Below, piece after piece: positions 8,393 through 16,306 of a stretch of DNA of 64,000 bases. Where the stretch lies: contig NZ_CP065856.1 of NCBI RefSeq assembly GCF_016065055.1, forward strand, positions 1,859,836 through 1,923,835, written 5' to 3'. Each line of letters starts with the position of its first letter. Position 1 is the stretch's first letter. The position numbers were made by a program, and so were the translations under genes. The stretch comes from Halosimplex litoreum. Lineage in GTDB: Archaea > Halobacteriota > Halobacteria > Halobacteriales > Haloarculaceae. Under the pieces are notes generated by a model. That model ran no database searches and was not told the DNA's origin. It worked only from the letters and a program-made list of their open reading frames with translations.

Positions 8393-8575
8393 AACAGCGT
8401 GAAAGCCCCGACCCTTTCATTCCCACCCCCAGAGACCGGCGATCAGCCGGCACGGGGGGAATGAAAGGGGCCGACTGCTCCGGGAAGACGGGTGACGCGA
8501 GCACCACAGTGACCGACGGGAACGAGGAGCGCAGCGAACCCCTCGACCGGAGCAGTCGGGGGCTTTCACGCTGTT
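8393..8575. repeat. Foldback element forming a three-way junction
   Basis: A 183-base element between trmG10 and thyA. Outer arms are a perfect 17-base inverted repeat: AACAGCGTGAAAGCCCC (8393-8409) and its complement at 8559-8575; weaker complementarity continues outward for some 40 bases. Inside are two separate hairpins: CCCTTTCATTCCC (8412-8424) with 8457-8469, capped by CCGGC-gatca-GCCGG; and a 13-base stem 8471-8483 with 8547-8559. The result is a stem closing two arms. It contains no recognisable gene. It could be a structured RNA, a non-autonomous mobile element, or a terminator complex. The 340 bases between the genes hold nothing else I can identify. Confidence 0.75.
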
Positions 8576-8689
8576 TCACGCGGTACTCCGGGCAGCGGTC
8601 GCGATACTGCAGTCGTATCTCCCCGTCGTACGGCACACTCCAGCGTCGACAGGTGGGTTTACAACGACCGCGCGCAGATACGCGTCACA

Positions 8690-9688
8690 ATGCAGCAGTA
8701 TCTCGATCTCGTCCGGGCGGCCGTCGCGGAGGGCACCTACAAGCCCAACCGGACGGGCGTGGACACGCTCTCGACGTTCGGCGCGCACTACGAGGTCGAC
8801 CTTCAGGAAGGGTTCCCTCTGCTCACCACGAAGGACCTGTCGGGCTATCGCTGGAACTCGCTCATCCACGAGCTCCTGTGGTACTTCTCCGGCGAGGAGC
8901 ACATCCGGAATCTCCGCGAGGAGACGAAGATCTGGGACGCCTGGGCCGACGAGGAAGGCCACCTCGACACCGCCTACGGCCGCTTCTGGCGCCGGTACCC
9001 GATCCCGGAGGAGGGCCTGGAGGGGGAGTCCTGGCCCGACGACGCCCATCGCTGGGTCAACGACGACGAGAACACCTTCGACCAGTTCCAGTACGTGCTG
9101 GACACGCTGCGGGAGAATCCGCAGTCGCGCCGCATCGTCGTCAACGCCTGGCACCCCGCCAACGCGACGACCAGCACCCTCCCGCCCTGTCACTACACCT
9201 TCGTCTTCAACGTCCAGGGCGACCGGCTGAACCTCCATCTCACTCAGCGCTCGGGCGATATCGCGCTGGGGATCCCGTTCAACGTCGCCGCCTACTCGCT
9301 GGTGACCCACATCGTGGCACAGCGGACGGGCTTCGAGGTCGGGAGCTTCTCCCATTCGGTCGTCGACGCTCACGCCTACTGCGGCGAGGGCGCTCGCGGC
9401 GAGTGGTACGAGGCAAACCGTGCGGAGTTGCGCGAACGGATGGCCGCCGTCGACGACCGCGAGGGGTACGACGGCGTGCGCGACTGGATCCTGACGGAAG
9501 CGCCCGCCGAGCCAGGAGTGGAGAACGCCGACCACGTCCCGAACCTGCTGGCGCAACTGACCCGCGAACCCCGCGAGCGCCCGACGATCGAGGTGGCCGA
9601 CGAGCCGATCGACGAGCTGACCTACGAGGACGTCGCGGTGCGCGACTACGACCCCGCGCCCGGCCTCGATTTCGCGGTCGCCGAGTGA
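8690..9688 (+). CDS. thyA: Thymidylate synthase
   Basis: Converts dUMP to dTMP with methylene-tetrahydrofolate as methyl donor and reductant, producing dihydrofolate. The 332-residue protein carries the active-site LPPCHYTFVF with nucleophile Cys167, the phosphate-binding Arg pair in PQSRRIVVNAWHP, and the folate-site sequence RSGDIALGIPFNVAAYSL. The C-terminal part (from about 220) has an insertion, GEGARGEWYEANRAELRERM and following, that makes it longer than the 264-residue E. coli enzyme, as in other haloarchaea. folA begins 13 bases after the stop, so the dihydrofolate made here is recycled by its neighbour. Confidence 0.96.
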   Translation: MQQYLDLVRAAVAEGTYKPNRTGVDTLSTFGAHYEVDLQEGFPLLTTKDLSGYRWNSLIHELLWYFSGEEHIRNLREETKIWDAWADEEGHLDTAYGRFWRRYPIPEEGLEGESWPDDAHRWVNDDENTFDQFQYVLDTLRENPQSRRIVVNAWHPANATTSTLPPCHYTFVFNVQGDRLNLHLTQRSGDIALGIPFNVAAYSLVTHIVAQRTGFEVGSFSHSVVDAHAYCGEGARGEWYEANRAELRERMAAVDDREGYDGVRDWILTEAPAEPGVENADHVPNLLAQLTREPRERPTIEVADEPIDELTYEDVAVRDYDPAPGLDFAVAE

Positions 9689-9701
9689 TGGAGGGGAACT
9701 G

Positions 9702-10229
9702 ATGACGGACGCCGGACGGGAGGCGGCCTCGTCGGTCGAGATCGCGCTCATCGCCGCCGTCGCGGAGAACCGCGTCATCGGGGCGGACGGCGAGATGCCG
9801 TGGCACTACCCCGCGGATCTGGCCCACTTCAAGGAGACGACGACGGGCCATCCGGTCGTCATGGGCCGGGTGACCTACGAGTCGATTTCGGCGCAGCTGG
9901 GTGGGCCGCTGCCCGGGCGGACCAATATCGTGCTGACGCGCTCGGGCGTGGACGCGCCCGAGGCGGTCGTGCAGGTCGGGAGCGTCGACGCCGCGGTCGA
10001 GGCCGCCGAAGCGGCCGCGGTGGAGACCGATGCGAGGACGGCGTTCGTCGCCGGCGGTGCGACCGTCTACGAGGCGTTTCTCGACCGGGCCGACCGGCTG
10101 GTGCTGACGGAGGTCCCGGGCGAGCCCGCGGGCGACACCCGGTTCCCGGAGTGGGACTCGGCGGCGTGGGTCGAAGTCGACCGCGAGCCCGAGGGCGAAC
10201 TGTCGTTCGTGACCTACGAGCGGCGGTGA
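9702..10229 (+). CDS. folA: Dihydrofolate reductase
   Basis: Reduces dihydrofolate to tetrahydrofolate with NADPH, closing the thymidylate cycle with the upstream thyA. The 175-residue protein shows the DHFR core: IALIAAVAENRVIGADGEMP with the Met20-loop region, WHYPADLAHFKETT including the catalytic acidic residue in the first helix, VVMGRVTYES and the NADPH-binding loop FVAGGATVYEAFL. A Shine-Dalgarno-like GGAGGGG sits 6 bases before the ATG at 9702, inside the thyA-folA gap, consistent with translation from a shared transcript. A slightly long N-terminal leader (about 10 residues) precedes the conserved core. Confidence 0.95.
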   Translation: MTDAGREAASSVEIALIAAVAENRVIGADGEMPWHYPADLAHFKETTTGHPVVMGRVTYESISAQLGGPLPGRTNIVLTRSGVDAPEAVVQVGSVDAAVEAAEAAAVETDARTAFVAGGATVYEAFLDRADRLVLTEVPGEPAGDTRFPEWDSAAWVEVDREPEGELSFVTYERR

Positions 10230-10368
10230 CGACCGTGGGACCCGTCGCGGTGAGCGCGGTTCGGTGACCCTCGTTCGCGGCGCCGCCGCGCGAACGGCTC
10301 GAGGGACCGTCGGTCCCTCGCTGCTCGCGCGGAGAGCCGGACTCGCCGTCGGATCCCCGAGCGGTCGG

Positions 10369-10375
10369 TATAAAC
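10369..10375 (+). promoter_or_regulatory. TATA box of msrB
   Basis: TATAAAC, centred about 27 bases before the msrB ATG at 10399, giving a leaderless transcript. It sets the start inside a longer open frame. Confidence 0.6.
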
Positions 10376-10398
10376 GCCTGGAGCGGCTATTCGGAGGT

Positions 10399-10815
10399 AT
10401 GTCAGAGCAGGAAGAAGGACTCCCGAGCAGCGACGAGGAGTGGCGCGAGCGGCTGACCGACGAGGAGTACAAGATCCTGCGCGAGCAGGGGACCGAACCG
10501 AAGTTCAGCGGCGAATACCTCGAGGTGGACGAGGAGGGGGAGTTCACCTGCGCCGGGTGCGGGACGGAGCTGTTCTCGACGGACCAGCAGTACGACGCCG
10601 GCCACGGCTGGCCGAGCTTCTTCGACGTCGTCGAGGACGGCAACGTCGAGACGAAACTGGACACCAGCCACGGGATGCGCCGGACCGAAGTCGTCTGTGC
10701 GACCTGCGGCGGCCACCTCGGCCACGTCTTCGACGACGGTCCGGACCCGACCGGCAAGCGCTACTGTATCAACTCGGCGGCGCTGGATTTCGAGGGCGAG
10801 GCGCGAACGGAGTGA
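10399..10815 (+). CDS. msrB: Peptide-methionine (R)-S-oxide reductase
   Basis: Repairs oxidised methionine (R-sulfoxide) in proteins. The 138-residue protein has the MsrB fold signatures: zinc-binding CAGC and CATC pairs, GHGWPSFFDV, the His-rich GGHLGHVFDDGP, and the catalytic Cys123 in RYCINSAAL. The start at 10399 follows a well-placed TATA box. The natural protein body ends near ALDFEG; the last residues (EARTE) and the stop codon itself lie in a hairpin cassette (CGAGGCGC at 10797-10804 paired with 10816-10823) whose loop carries the TGA. The tail may thus be acquired. Confidence 0.93.
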   Translation: MSEQEEGLPSSDEEWRERLTDEEYKILREQGTEPKFSGEYLEVDEEGEFTCAGCGTELFSTDQQYDAGHGWPSFFDVVEDGNVETKLDTSHGMRRTEVVCATCGGHLGHVFDDGPDPTGKRYCINSAALDFEGEARTE

Positions 10816-10883
10816 GCGCCTCGGAAAGCGAGCGGGGAGGTACGACCCGCGAGCAGCGAGACGTGAGCGCAGCGACCGTCTCG
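10797..10883. repeat. Two hairpin cassettes at the msrB 3' end
   Basis: Hairpin 1: CGAGGCGC, 11-base loop, GCGCCTCG (10797-10823), with the msrB stop in the loop. Hairpin 2: CGAGACG (10857-10863), 13-base loop TGAGCGCAGCGAC, CGTCTCG (10877-10883). Their loops resemble those of the in-frame modules in trm1 and the ilvD tail copy. Confidence 0.6.
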
Positions 10884-11047
10884 GAATCGCGAACGGCGAA
10901 CGAACCGAACCGCGAGCGGCGAGACCTGGCGACGGGGCCGATCCTCCGAAGCGGTGTCGGCGATCGTCGCGCGGTCCGCTCCAGTGGGTCCCCGGACCGA
11001 CCGAAGCGGGCGGAAGCCTTTTTGAACTGCTGAGCGCGTGAACAGGT

Positions 11048-11749
11048 GTGACTTCGGATCAGACCGAGGAGTCGTTCGCCGAGTTCCCGTGGCGGGCGGG
11101 GATGGCGCGGGCGCCCAGTGCCTTCCTCGCGGTCTTCGTGATGACGGCAGCGGTCGCCGCAGTCGACGGTCTCGGCTCCGGATCGCTCCAGCGGCGCTTC
11201 GCGCTGCTCGGTATCGCCGTCTTCAACGCACACAACATCCCCGCGACGACTGGTGCGGTGCCGCAGGCACTCGTCCCCGTCGCCGATCCGGTCGCCTCGA
11301 TCCCGGGTCTCGGTCGGCTCCTGCGCGGGCTGTTCACGTTCGGGACCGGCCACGCCGCGCCGGTCTCCCACGTCGGCGGGATCGTGAGCGGTCGGACGGC
11401 CGCGATCGGCCACCTCAGCCTGGTCACCCAGCAGAACCAGACCGGCGTACCGGTCGTCGTCTACTACCTGCTGGCGCCGGTGGCGCTGGTCGGTGCCGGC
11501 TACGAGTTCGCCGACAGCCACTGGGCGGAGACGACGACGGAGTCGTTCGCGGCAGTGGCGCGGTTCGGGCTCGCCATCGCCGCCGGCTATCTGGTCGTGT
11601 TGCTCGTCGGCTCGGTGCTGTTCACGGCGGTGCTCGTCGGCGGGGGCACGATCCTGGCCGACCGGTACCTGCTCGTCGTCTACGGGTTCGCCTACCCGAC
11701 GGTCTTCGCGACGCTGGGGGCGTGGGTGGTCTACCGGGACAGAACGTGA
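11048..11749 (+). CDS. Multi-pass membrane protein, function unknown
   Basis: A 233-residue hydrophobic protein starting at GTG with five or six predicted helices (about 24-42, 51-70, 136-155, 168-190, 190-208, 212-228). The middle (about 60-120) is a polar loop with HNIPATTGAVPQ and FGTGHAAPVSHVGG. I do not recognise a characterised family; this looks like a conserved haloarchaeal membrane protein. It faces the glutaredoxin-like gene, whose stop lies only 9 bases from its own. Confidence 0.65.
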   Translation: MTSDQTEESFAEFPWRAGMARAPSAFLAVFVMTAAVAAVDGLGSGSLQRRFALLGIAVFNAHNIPATTGAVPQALVPVADPVASIPGLGRLLRGLFTFGTGHAAPVSHVGGIVSGRTAAIGHLSLVTQQNQTGVPVVVYYLLAPVALVGAGYEFADSHWAETTTESFAAVARFGLAIAAGYLVVLLVGSVLFTAVLVGGGTILADRYLLVVYGFAYPTVFATLGAWVVYRDRT

Positions 11750-11758
11750 GCGACGCCC

Positions 11759-11998
11759 TCAGGCGAAACTGGCGTCGAGGTACTCGACGACCTTCGCCGA
11801 CTCGGCCATCGTGACGCCGCGGTCGTCGTCGACGAGGACGGGGACGCCGCGCTGGCCGGAGACGCGCTTGACCTCGTCGCGCTGGGAGTGGAGCGCGTCG
11901 ACCCAGACCGTCTCGTAGTCGAGGTCCAGTTCGTCCATCCGGTCGGCGACTTTCTCGCAGTACGGACACCCGTCGAGCTGGTAGAGCGTGAACGCCAT
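11759..11998 (-). CDS. Glutaredoxin/GST-N-like thioredoxin-fold protein
   Basis: A 79-residue thioredoxin-fold protein beginning MAFTLYQLDGCPYCEKV with the dithiol CPYC at 11-14, a cis-Pro in GVPVLVDDD and the helix AESAKVVEYLDASF. This is the glutaredoxin/GST N-terminal-domain layout; it would reduce disulfides using low-molecular thiols (gamma-glutamylcysteine in haloarchaea, from general knowledge). The ATG at 11998 begins at the family start; an upstream in-frame ATG at 12025 adds 9 residues of no interest. A paralogue lies at 43992-44261. Confidence 0.85.
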   Translation of the reverse strand: MAFTLYQLDGCPYCEKVADRMDELDLDYETVWVDALHSQRDEVKRVSGQRGVPVLVDDDRGVTMAESAKVVEYLDASFA

Positions 11999-12069
11999 GG
12001 CCGGCCGTTCGGAAGCGACCGGCAAGTGCGTTGCGGCCCGGAGCAGTCGGCGACGAACGCTTCGTCTGC

Positions 12070-13116
12070 CTACTCGTTCATCAGACCGTCTTCTTCGACG
12101 CGCATGACGGCCTCGCCGTCGGGGAGGTTCGGCGCGTCGACGAGCTTGACGATCCGCTTGTCGCCCTTGGACTTGCGGAGGTAGATGCGGAACGTGGAGG
12201 TGTGGCCGAGGATGTTCCCCCCGATGGGCTGGGTCGGGTCGCCGAAGAAGGAATCGGGGTTCGAGGCGACCTGATTGGTGACGACGACGGCGGTGTTGTG
12301 GAGGTCGCCGACGCGCATCAGGTCGTGGAGGTGTTTGTTGAGCTTCTGCTGGCGCTCGGCGAGTTCGCCCCGGCCGACGTACTCGGCGCGGAAGTGCGCG
12401 GTCAGCGAGTCGACACAGAGCAGGCGGATGGGGAACTCCTCGTCCTGGCTCTCGCTGGCGAGTTCCTGGGCCTGCTCGGCCAGGAGGATCTGGTGGTTGG
12501 AGTTGAACGCCTTCGCGACGTGGATGTTGTCGAGCATCGCCTCGACCAGATCGTCGAGCAGGGCCTCGTCGGTCGCGTCGGCGTCTTCGTCCTCCTCGAC
12601 GACGTCGTGGAGGACCATCGTGTCCTCGATGACCTCCTCGGAGAGGCCCTTGACCATCTGCTCGATGCGCTCGGGGCGGAACGTGTCCTCGCTGTCGATG
12701 AACATCGCCGACCCCTCCAGCCCGCCGTGCTCGCTGGGGAGCTGGACGGTGACGGAGATCTGGTGGGTCACCTGGGACTTGCCGGCGCCGAACTCGCCGT
12801 ACACCTCGGTGATCGACTGAGTCTCGATGCCGCCGCCGAGCAGGTCGTCGACCTCGTCGACGCTCCAGGTGAGCTTCCCGATCTGTTCCCGGCGTTCGAG
12901 CACCGTCGCGCCGGTCTCGAAGCCGCCGATGTCCGCGGCGTCGCGCGCGGCGTTGATGATGTCCGCCGCGCTGGACTCGCCGATGTCCGCCGTGTTCGAC
13001 AGTTCACCGGGTGAGGCGACGGCGATGCCCTGGTAGCCGTCGAACCCGTTGTCTTTGAGCTTCTCCGCCGTCGCCGGACCCACACCCGGCAGTTCTTCGA
13101 GGTCTTCTGTCGCCAT
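12070..13116 (-). CDS. radA: DNA repair and recombination protein RadA
   Basis: Archaeal recombinase (RecA/Rad51 homologue) that forms filaments on single-stranded DNA and catalyses strand exchange. The 348-residue protein has the helix-hairpin-helix N-terminal domain ([14 protein letters not shown] at 7-20), Walker [10 protein letters not shown] at 107-115, and the DNA-binding loop region with [16 protein letters not shown] and PIGGNILGH. The start at 13116 is preferred to the in-frame ATG at 13122 because the TATA box (13141-13146) is then 27 bases away. No intein is present. It has its own promoter. Confidence 0.97.
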   Translation of the reverse strand: MATEDLEELPGVGPATAEKLKDNGFDGYQGIAVASPGELSNTADIGESSAADIINAARDAADIGGFETGATVLERREQIGKLTWSVDEVDDLLGGGIETQSITEVYGEFGAGKSQVTHQISVTVQLPSEHGGLEGSAMFIDSEDTFRPERIEQMVKGLSEEVIEDTMVLHDVVEEDEDADATDEALLDDLVEAMLDNIHVAKAFNSNHQILLAEQAQELASESQDEEFPIRLLCVDSLTAHFRAEYVGRGELAERQQKLNKHLHDLMRVGDLHNTAVVVTNQVASNPDSFFGDPTQPIGGNILGHTSTFRIYLRKSKGDKRIVKLVDAPNLPDGEAVMRVEEDGLMNE

Positions 13117-13140
13117 GGACATCGCTTGCGCCGCCCGTCA

Positions 13141-13146
13141 TATAAA
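13141..13146 (-). promoter_or_regulatory. TATA box of radA
   Basis: TTTATA on the minus strand, 27 bases ahead of the ATG at 13116. It fits a leaderless transcript and helps decide the start. Confidence 0.6.
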
Positions 13147-13291
13147 CCCTCGTTAACACCGTAGTGAAAGTGAAAACGCGGGCGGGAATCGGGACTCGGT
13201 CGTACCAGTCCAAACGTTGATACGTGAACGGGCGTCGCGGGAAGGCGTTCGCCGGGGCCAGTCGGGCGAGAACGCACCGGGGTCCGTCGGG

Positions 13292-13750
13292 CTAGCCCCG
13301 GGCTCCGAGGAAGACGACGCCGAGGACGCCGAGGAAGTAGACGGCGGTGAGCCACGACTCGGGTACCGTGAGCACGCGGTGGCCCTGGTGGCCGACGACG
13401 ACGAGCGCCAGCGCGACGACGGCGAGGGCGGGACGGGCCAGCAGGCCGGCGACGAACGCACGGAGGTTCCAGACGACGCTCTCGGCGAATCGGCGCACCT
13501 TCTCGCCCAGTGGCCGGTTCCCGTCGGGATTGTCGGCGGGGTCGAGAGCCCCGAGCGCGTCGCGGTCGACGCGGACGACCTCGCCGGTGTTGACTCTGTA
13601 GCCGTCGGCGTCCCCGACGCGCAGGAGTGCGACCGTCTCATCACCGACGCCGACGACGCGGTAGACGCCCGGCGAGAGGGCGGCGGCGGCATCCGCGTCG
13701 GCTGCGGGCGGACGGACGTGGTCGTAGACGGCCGGGTCGCTCGGTGTCAC
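13292..13750 (-). CDS. Two-helix membrane protein, function unknown
   Basis: A 152-residue protein. The N-terminal 85 residues are soluble, with a small beta-rich core (LSPGVYRVVGVGDETVALLR, then GEVVRVDRD) typical of haloarchaeal conserved proteins; the C-terminal part has two hydrophobic helices (about 100-120 and 128-150) separated by GHRVLTVPESW. I recognise no characterised family. It lies between radA and the PspAB-like gene on the same strand, about 30 bases after the start of the latter. Confidence 0.65.
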   Translation of the reverse strand: MTPSDPAVYDHVRPPAADADAAAALSPGVYRVVGVGDETVALLRVGDADGYRVNTGEVVRVDRDALGALDPADNPDGNRPLGEKVRRFAESVVWNLRAFVAGLLARPALAVVALALVVVGHQGHRVLTVPESWLTAVYFLGVLGVVFLGARG

Positions 13751-13781
13751 AGGGGATCCGGTGCTCGCGCCCGGAAGAAAC

Positions 13782-14387
13782 TTACTCCCAGGGGTGGTTC
13801 CCGGGTCGGTCGGGCCAGAGCGGGTACCAGTACTCCTTGTCCGGTTCGACCGTCAGCTCGCCGTCGAGGACGCTCTGGAGCTTGATCTCCGTCTGGTTGT
13901 GTCGGTCGTGGTCGCCCTCCGGGGCGAAGGGGTAGTACTTGCCGCGACGGAACGAGTAGATCCAGTAGGCCAACCGGTCGTCCTTCCGGAAGGCGAAGAC
14001 GGCGGCGAGCAGCCGCGAGCCGTAGCCGCGTTCGATGAACTCGTCGGCGGCGAAGTGGATACTCGTCACCAGGTCCTCTGGGTCGTCGTCCTCCAGCACG
14101 ACCCACTCGTAGCCGTGGTCGTCCGTCGTGAACCGGGCCCCGGTTCCGGTCTCGACCTCGCCGGCTTCGAGGATGGCTTCGACGTTCTCGACGGCGTCCT
14201 CGAAATCGGTGCTGTCGACCTCGGCGAAACACAGCGCGGCCGCGTTCGCCGGCGCGAAGCCTAGATCGGCCTCCATCGTCATGTAGGCCGTGCTCATCCC
14301 GAAGAGATCCTCCGGGTCGGCGTCCCGGGTCGCGTCGGCCTCCGCTTTCATCCCCAGCGCGGACTTCAGGCCGTCCAGCAGTCCCAT
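13782..14387 (-). CDS. pspAB: PspA-associated protein PspAB
   Basis: A 201-residue soluble protein beginning MGLLDGLKSALGMKAEADA and containing DPEDLFGMSTAYMTMEADLG and YWYPLWP near the C-terminus. This matches the archaeal PspAB family, found next to HtpX proteases and thought to take part in the PspA membrane-stress response. The start is the ATG at 14387; the frame is open far upstream but those codons are antisense to the aldo/keto reductase. Two HtpX-type genes lie 1 kb away on the same strand, as the family context predicts, with an aldo/keto reductase in between. Confidence 0.85.
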   Translation of the reverse strand: MGLLDGLKSALGMKAEADATRDADPEDLFGMSTAYMTMEADLGFAPANAAALCFAEVDSTDFEDAVENVEAILEAGEVETGTGARFTTDDHGYEWVVLEDDDPEDLVTSIHFAADEFIERGYGSRLLAAVFAFRKDDRLAYWIYSFRRGKYYPFAPEGDHDRHNQTEIKLQSVLDGELTVEPDKEYWYPLWPDRPGNHPWE

Positions 14388-14470
14388 ATCCGTGTGTTCG
14401 GGCGAACGCGTAAAAGTCGCTTCCATCCGACGTGTACCCGCGGGCGGGGGTCGAGCGCGGCGGTCGGCGT

Positions 14471-15277
14471 TCAGTGGTCCCAGGGCGCGCCCGCGAAGTC
14501 GATCTCCCGATGCCCGCGGTCCAGCTCGGCGATCCGGTCCAGGTCCTCCTCGTCCAGATCCACGTCGTAGGCGCCCCAGTTGTCGCGGATGTGCTCGGCG
14601 CCCGTGGCCTTCGGGATGGCCGCGACGCCGTCCAGCGACAGGAACCACGCCAGGGTCACCTGCGGCACGCTCGCGTCGTGTTTCTCGGCGATGTCGGTCA
14701 GGACGGGGTCGTCCAGCACCTCGGTCCGCGCCAGCGGCGAGTACGCGACGACGTGGTGGTCGTGCTCGGCGGCGTACTCGCGAAGCTCGTCCTGCTGGAG
14801 ATAGGGATGCATCTCGACCTGGTTCGCGTAGATCGGCGCGTCGAGCACCTCGCGGGCCGCATCGAGATGCTCGGGTTCGAAGTTCGAGACGCCGACGTGT
14901 CGGATCGTGCCCTCGTCGTACAGTTGCTGGAACGCCGACAGCGTTCCCTCGGGGTCGTAGGCCTCGGTCGGCCAGTGGACGTACAGGAGATCGAGGTAGT
15001 CGACGCCGAGCCGCTCCAGGCTCTCCGCGGCCGTCGCCAGCACGTCGTCGTGGGCGAGGTTGGCCGTGTCGACCTTCGTGGCGAGGAAGACCTCCTCGCG
15101 GGGCACGTCGGCCTCGGCGATCCCGCGGCCGACGGCTTCCTCGTTGCCGTACGCCTGTGCGGTGTCGATGTTTCGGTAGCCCAGTTCCAGCGCCGTCCGC
15201 ACGCTCTCGGCGCACTCCTCGGAGTCGGTGTTCTGCCAGGTACCCAGTCCGAGTCGATGGAGATCGAGTTCGCTCAT
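14471..15277 (-). CDS. Aldo/keto reductase
   Basis: A 268-residue NAD(P)H-dependent reductase of aldehydes and ketones. The catalytic tetrad is visible: Asp in NIDTAQAYGNE with Tyr four residues later, Lys in FLATKVDT and His in LLYVHWP. The signature SNFEPEHLD and the cofactor-binding IPKATGAEHIRDN near the C-terminus complete the fold. MSELDLHRLGLGTWQN is the family start; the ATG at 15304 would add nine residues. A close paralogue of the same length is at 25681-26484. The real substrate cannot be read from the sequence. Confidence 0.9.
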   Translation of the reverse strand: MSELDLHRLGLGTWQNTDSEECAESVRTALELGYRNIDTAQAYGNEEAVGRGIAEADVPREEVFLATKVDTANLAHDDVLATAAESLERLGVDYLDLLYVHWPTEAYDPEGTLSAFQQLYDEGTIRHVGVSNFEPEHLDAAREVLDAPIYANQVEMHPYLQQDELREYAAEHDHHVVAYSPLARTEVLDDPVLTDIAEKHDASVPQVTLAWFLSLDGVAAIPKATGAEHIRDNWGAYDVDLDEEDLDRIAELDRGHREIDFAGAPWDH

Positions 15278-15375
15278 GGCGTCCCCGTGTTCGGTCGCGG
15301 GCACCTAACGGCTGGGGAAGCGGCCGGTCTCTCCCCGTGCGTGTCGTCGACGAGACACCTGACCGTCGCCGACGG

Positions 15376-16245
15376 CTACCGCTCCAGCTCGGCCGCCAGC
15401 TCCCGCAGCTTCCGGATCCGCTTGTGCGTCGGCGGATGGGTTCCGGGCAGTCCGAGCGACGGCGACGGCACGATGCAGAAGGCGTTGAACCCGGCCATCG
15501 AGCGCATGTCCTCCGCGGGCGGTTTCGACAGCCCGTGCAACTCCGCGAGCGCTTCGGCGAGCGCGACCGGCTTGCCCGTGATCGCCACGGCGCCCCGGTC
15601 GGCGGCGTACTCGCGATACCGGGAGAGGACGAGCGTGCCCGGCAGGCTCACGACCAGCAGCGGGAGGCTCAGTACCGCCAGGAACGCCGCGGCGCCGAAG
15701 TAGCCCAGAACGATGCCCCAGCCGTCCATCCCCTCCAGCGCCGTCGAGAGCATCGCCAGCGCGACCGTCGCCGGGAAGCCGGCCACGGTCAGCACCGACG
15801 AGTCGCCGTTCTTGACGTGGGCGAGTTCGTGGGCGACGACGGCCTCCAGCTGCTCGTCGTCGAGTTCCTTCAGCAGTCCGAGCGTCACGCAGACGACGGT
15901 TCGGTTCCCGGCCCCGGCCGACATCGCGTTGGGCTCGTCGCTGGGGATCACGGCGACGGGCGGCCGTGGCACGTCGGCCTGCCGGGAGAGGCGCTCGACG
16001 GTGTCGAACAGTTCGGGGTGGTCCGCGCGCTCGATGGCGATCGCGCTCGTCGCGAGGTAGGCCAGTCGGTCGGCTTCGAGCACGAGGACACCGAGAATAC
16101 CGAGAACGAGCCCGCAGACGATGAGTGCGCCGGCGGGCGGGAGGAACCAGACCACCGGCCCGACGAGGGCGGCGTAGCCGAGGAGCGCGAGCCCGAGGGC
16201 GAGGGCCATCCGCCGGGTCAGGCGGCTGTCGGTCTGCCAGTCCAT
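15376..16245 (-). CDS. htpX: M48 (HtpX-type) membrane metalloprotease
   Basis: A 289-residue membrane zinc protease. It has two N-terminal helices (about 13-30 and 32-56), the zinc motif HELAH at 139-143 in VVAHELAHVKNGD, two further helices (about 152-200) and the downstream EYAADRGAVAITG carrying the third zinc ligand Glu. HtpX enzymes remove misfolded membrane proteins. It lies immediately before a second htpX-like gene on the same strand and 1 kb from pspAB. Pairwise similarity to the neighbour is clear around both motifs, so this is a duplicated pair. Confidence 0.9.
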   Translation of the reverse strand: MDWQTDSRLTRRMALALGLALLGYAALVGPVVWFLPPAGALIVCGLVLGILGVLVLEADRLAYLATSAIAIERADHPELFDTVERLSRQADVPRPPVAVIPSDEPNAMSAGAGNRTVVCVTLGLLKELDDEQLEAVVAHELAHVKNGDSSVLTVAGFPATVALAMLSTALEGMDGWGIVLGYFGAAAFLAVLSLPLLVVSLPGTLVLSRYREYAADRGAVAITGKPVALAEALAELHGLSKPPAEDMRSMAGFNAFCIVPSPSLGLPGTHPPTHKRIRKLRELAAELER

Positions 16246-16306
16246 ACGGTGGAATCGTTCACGCTGAACGATGTGTCTTCGGCCGGGCGGCCGACGGAGT
16301 GGCCGC

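Noticed and set aside
8393-8575. Insertion sequence ends
   Set aside because: No transposase frame between the inverted repeats and only 149 bases inside; at most a non-autonomous element.
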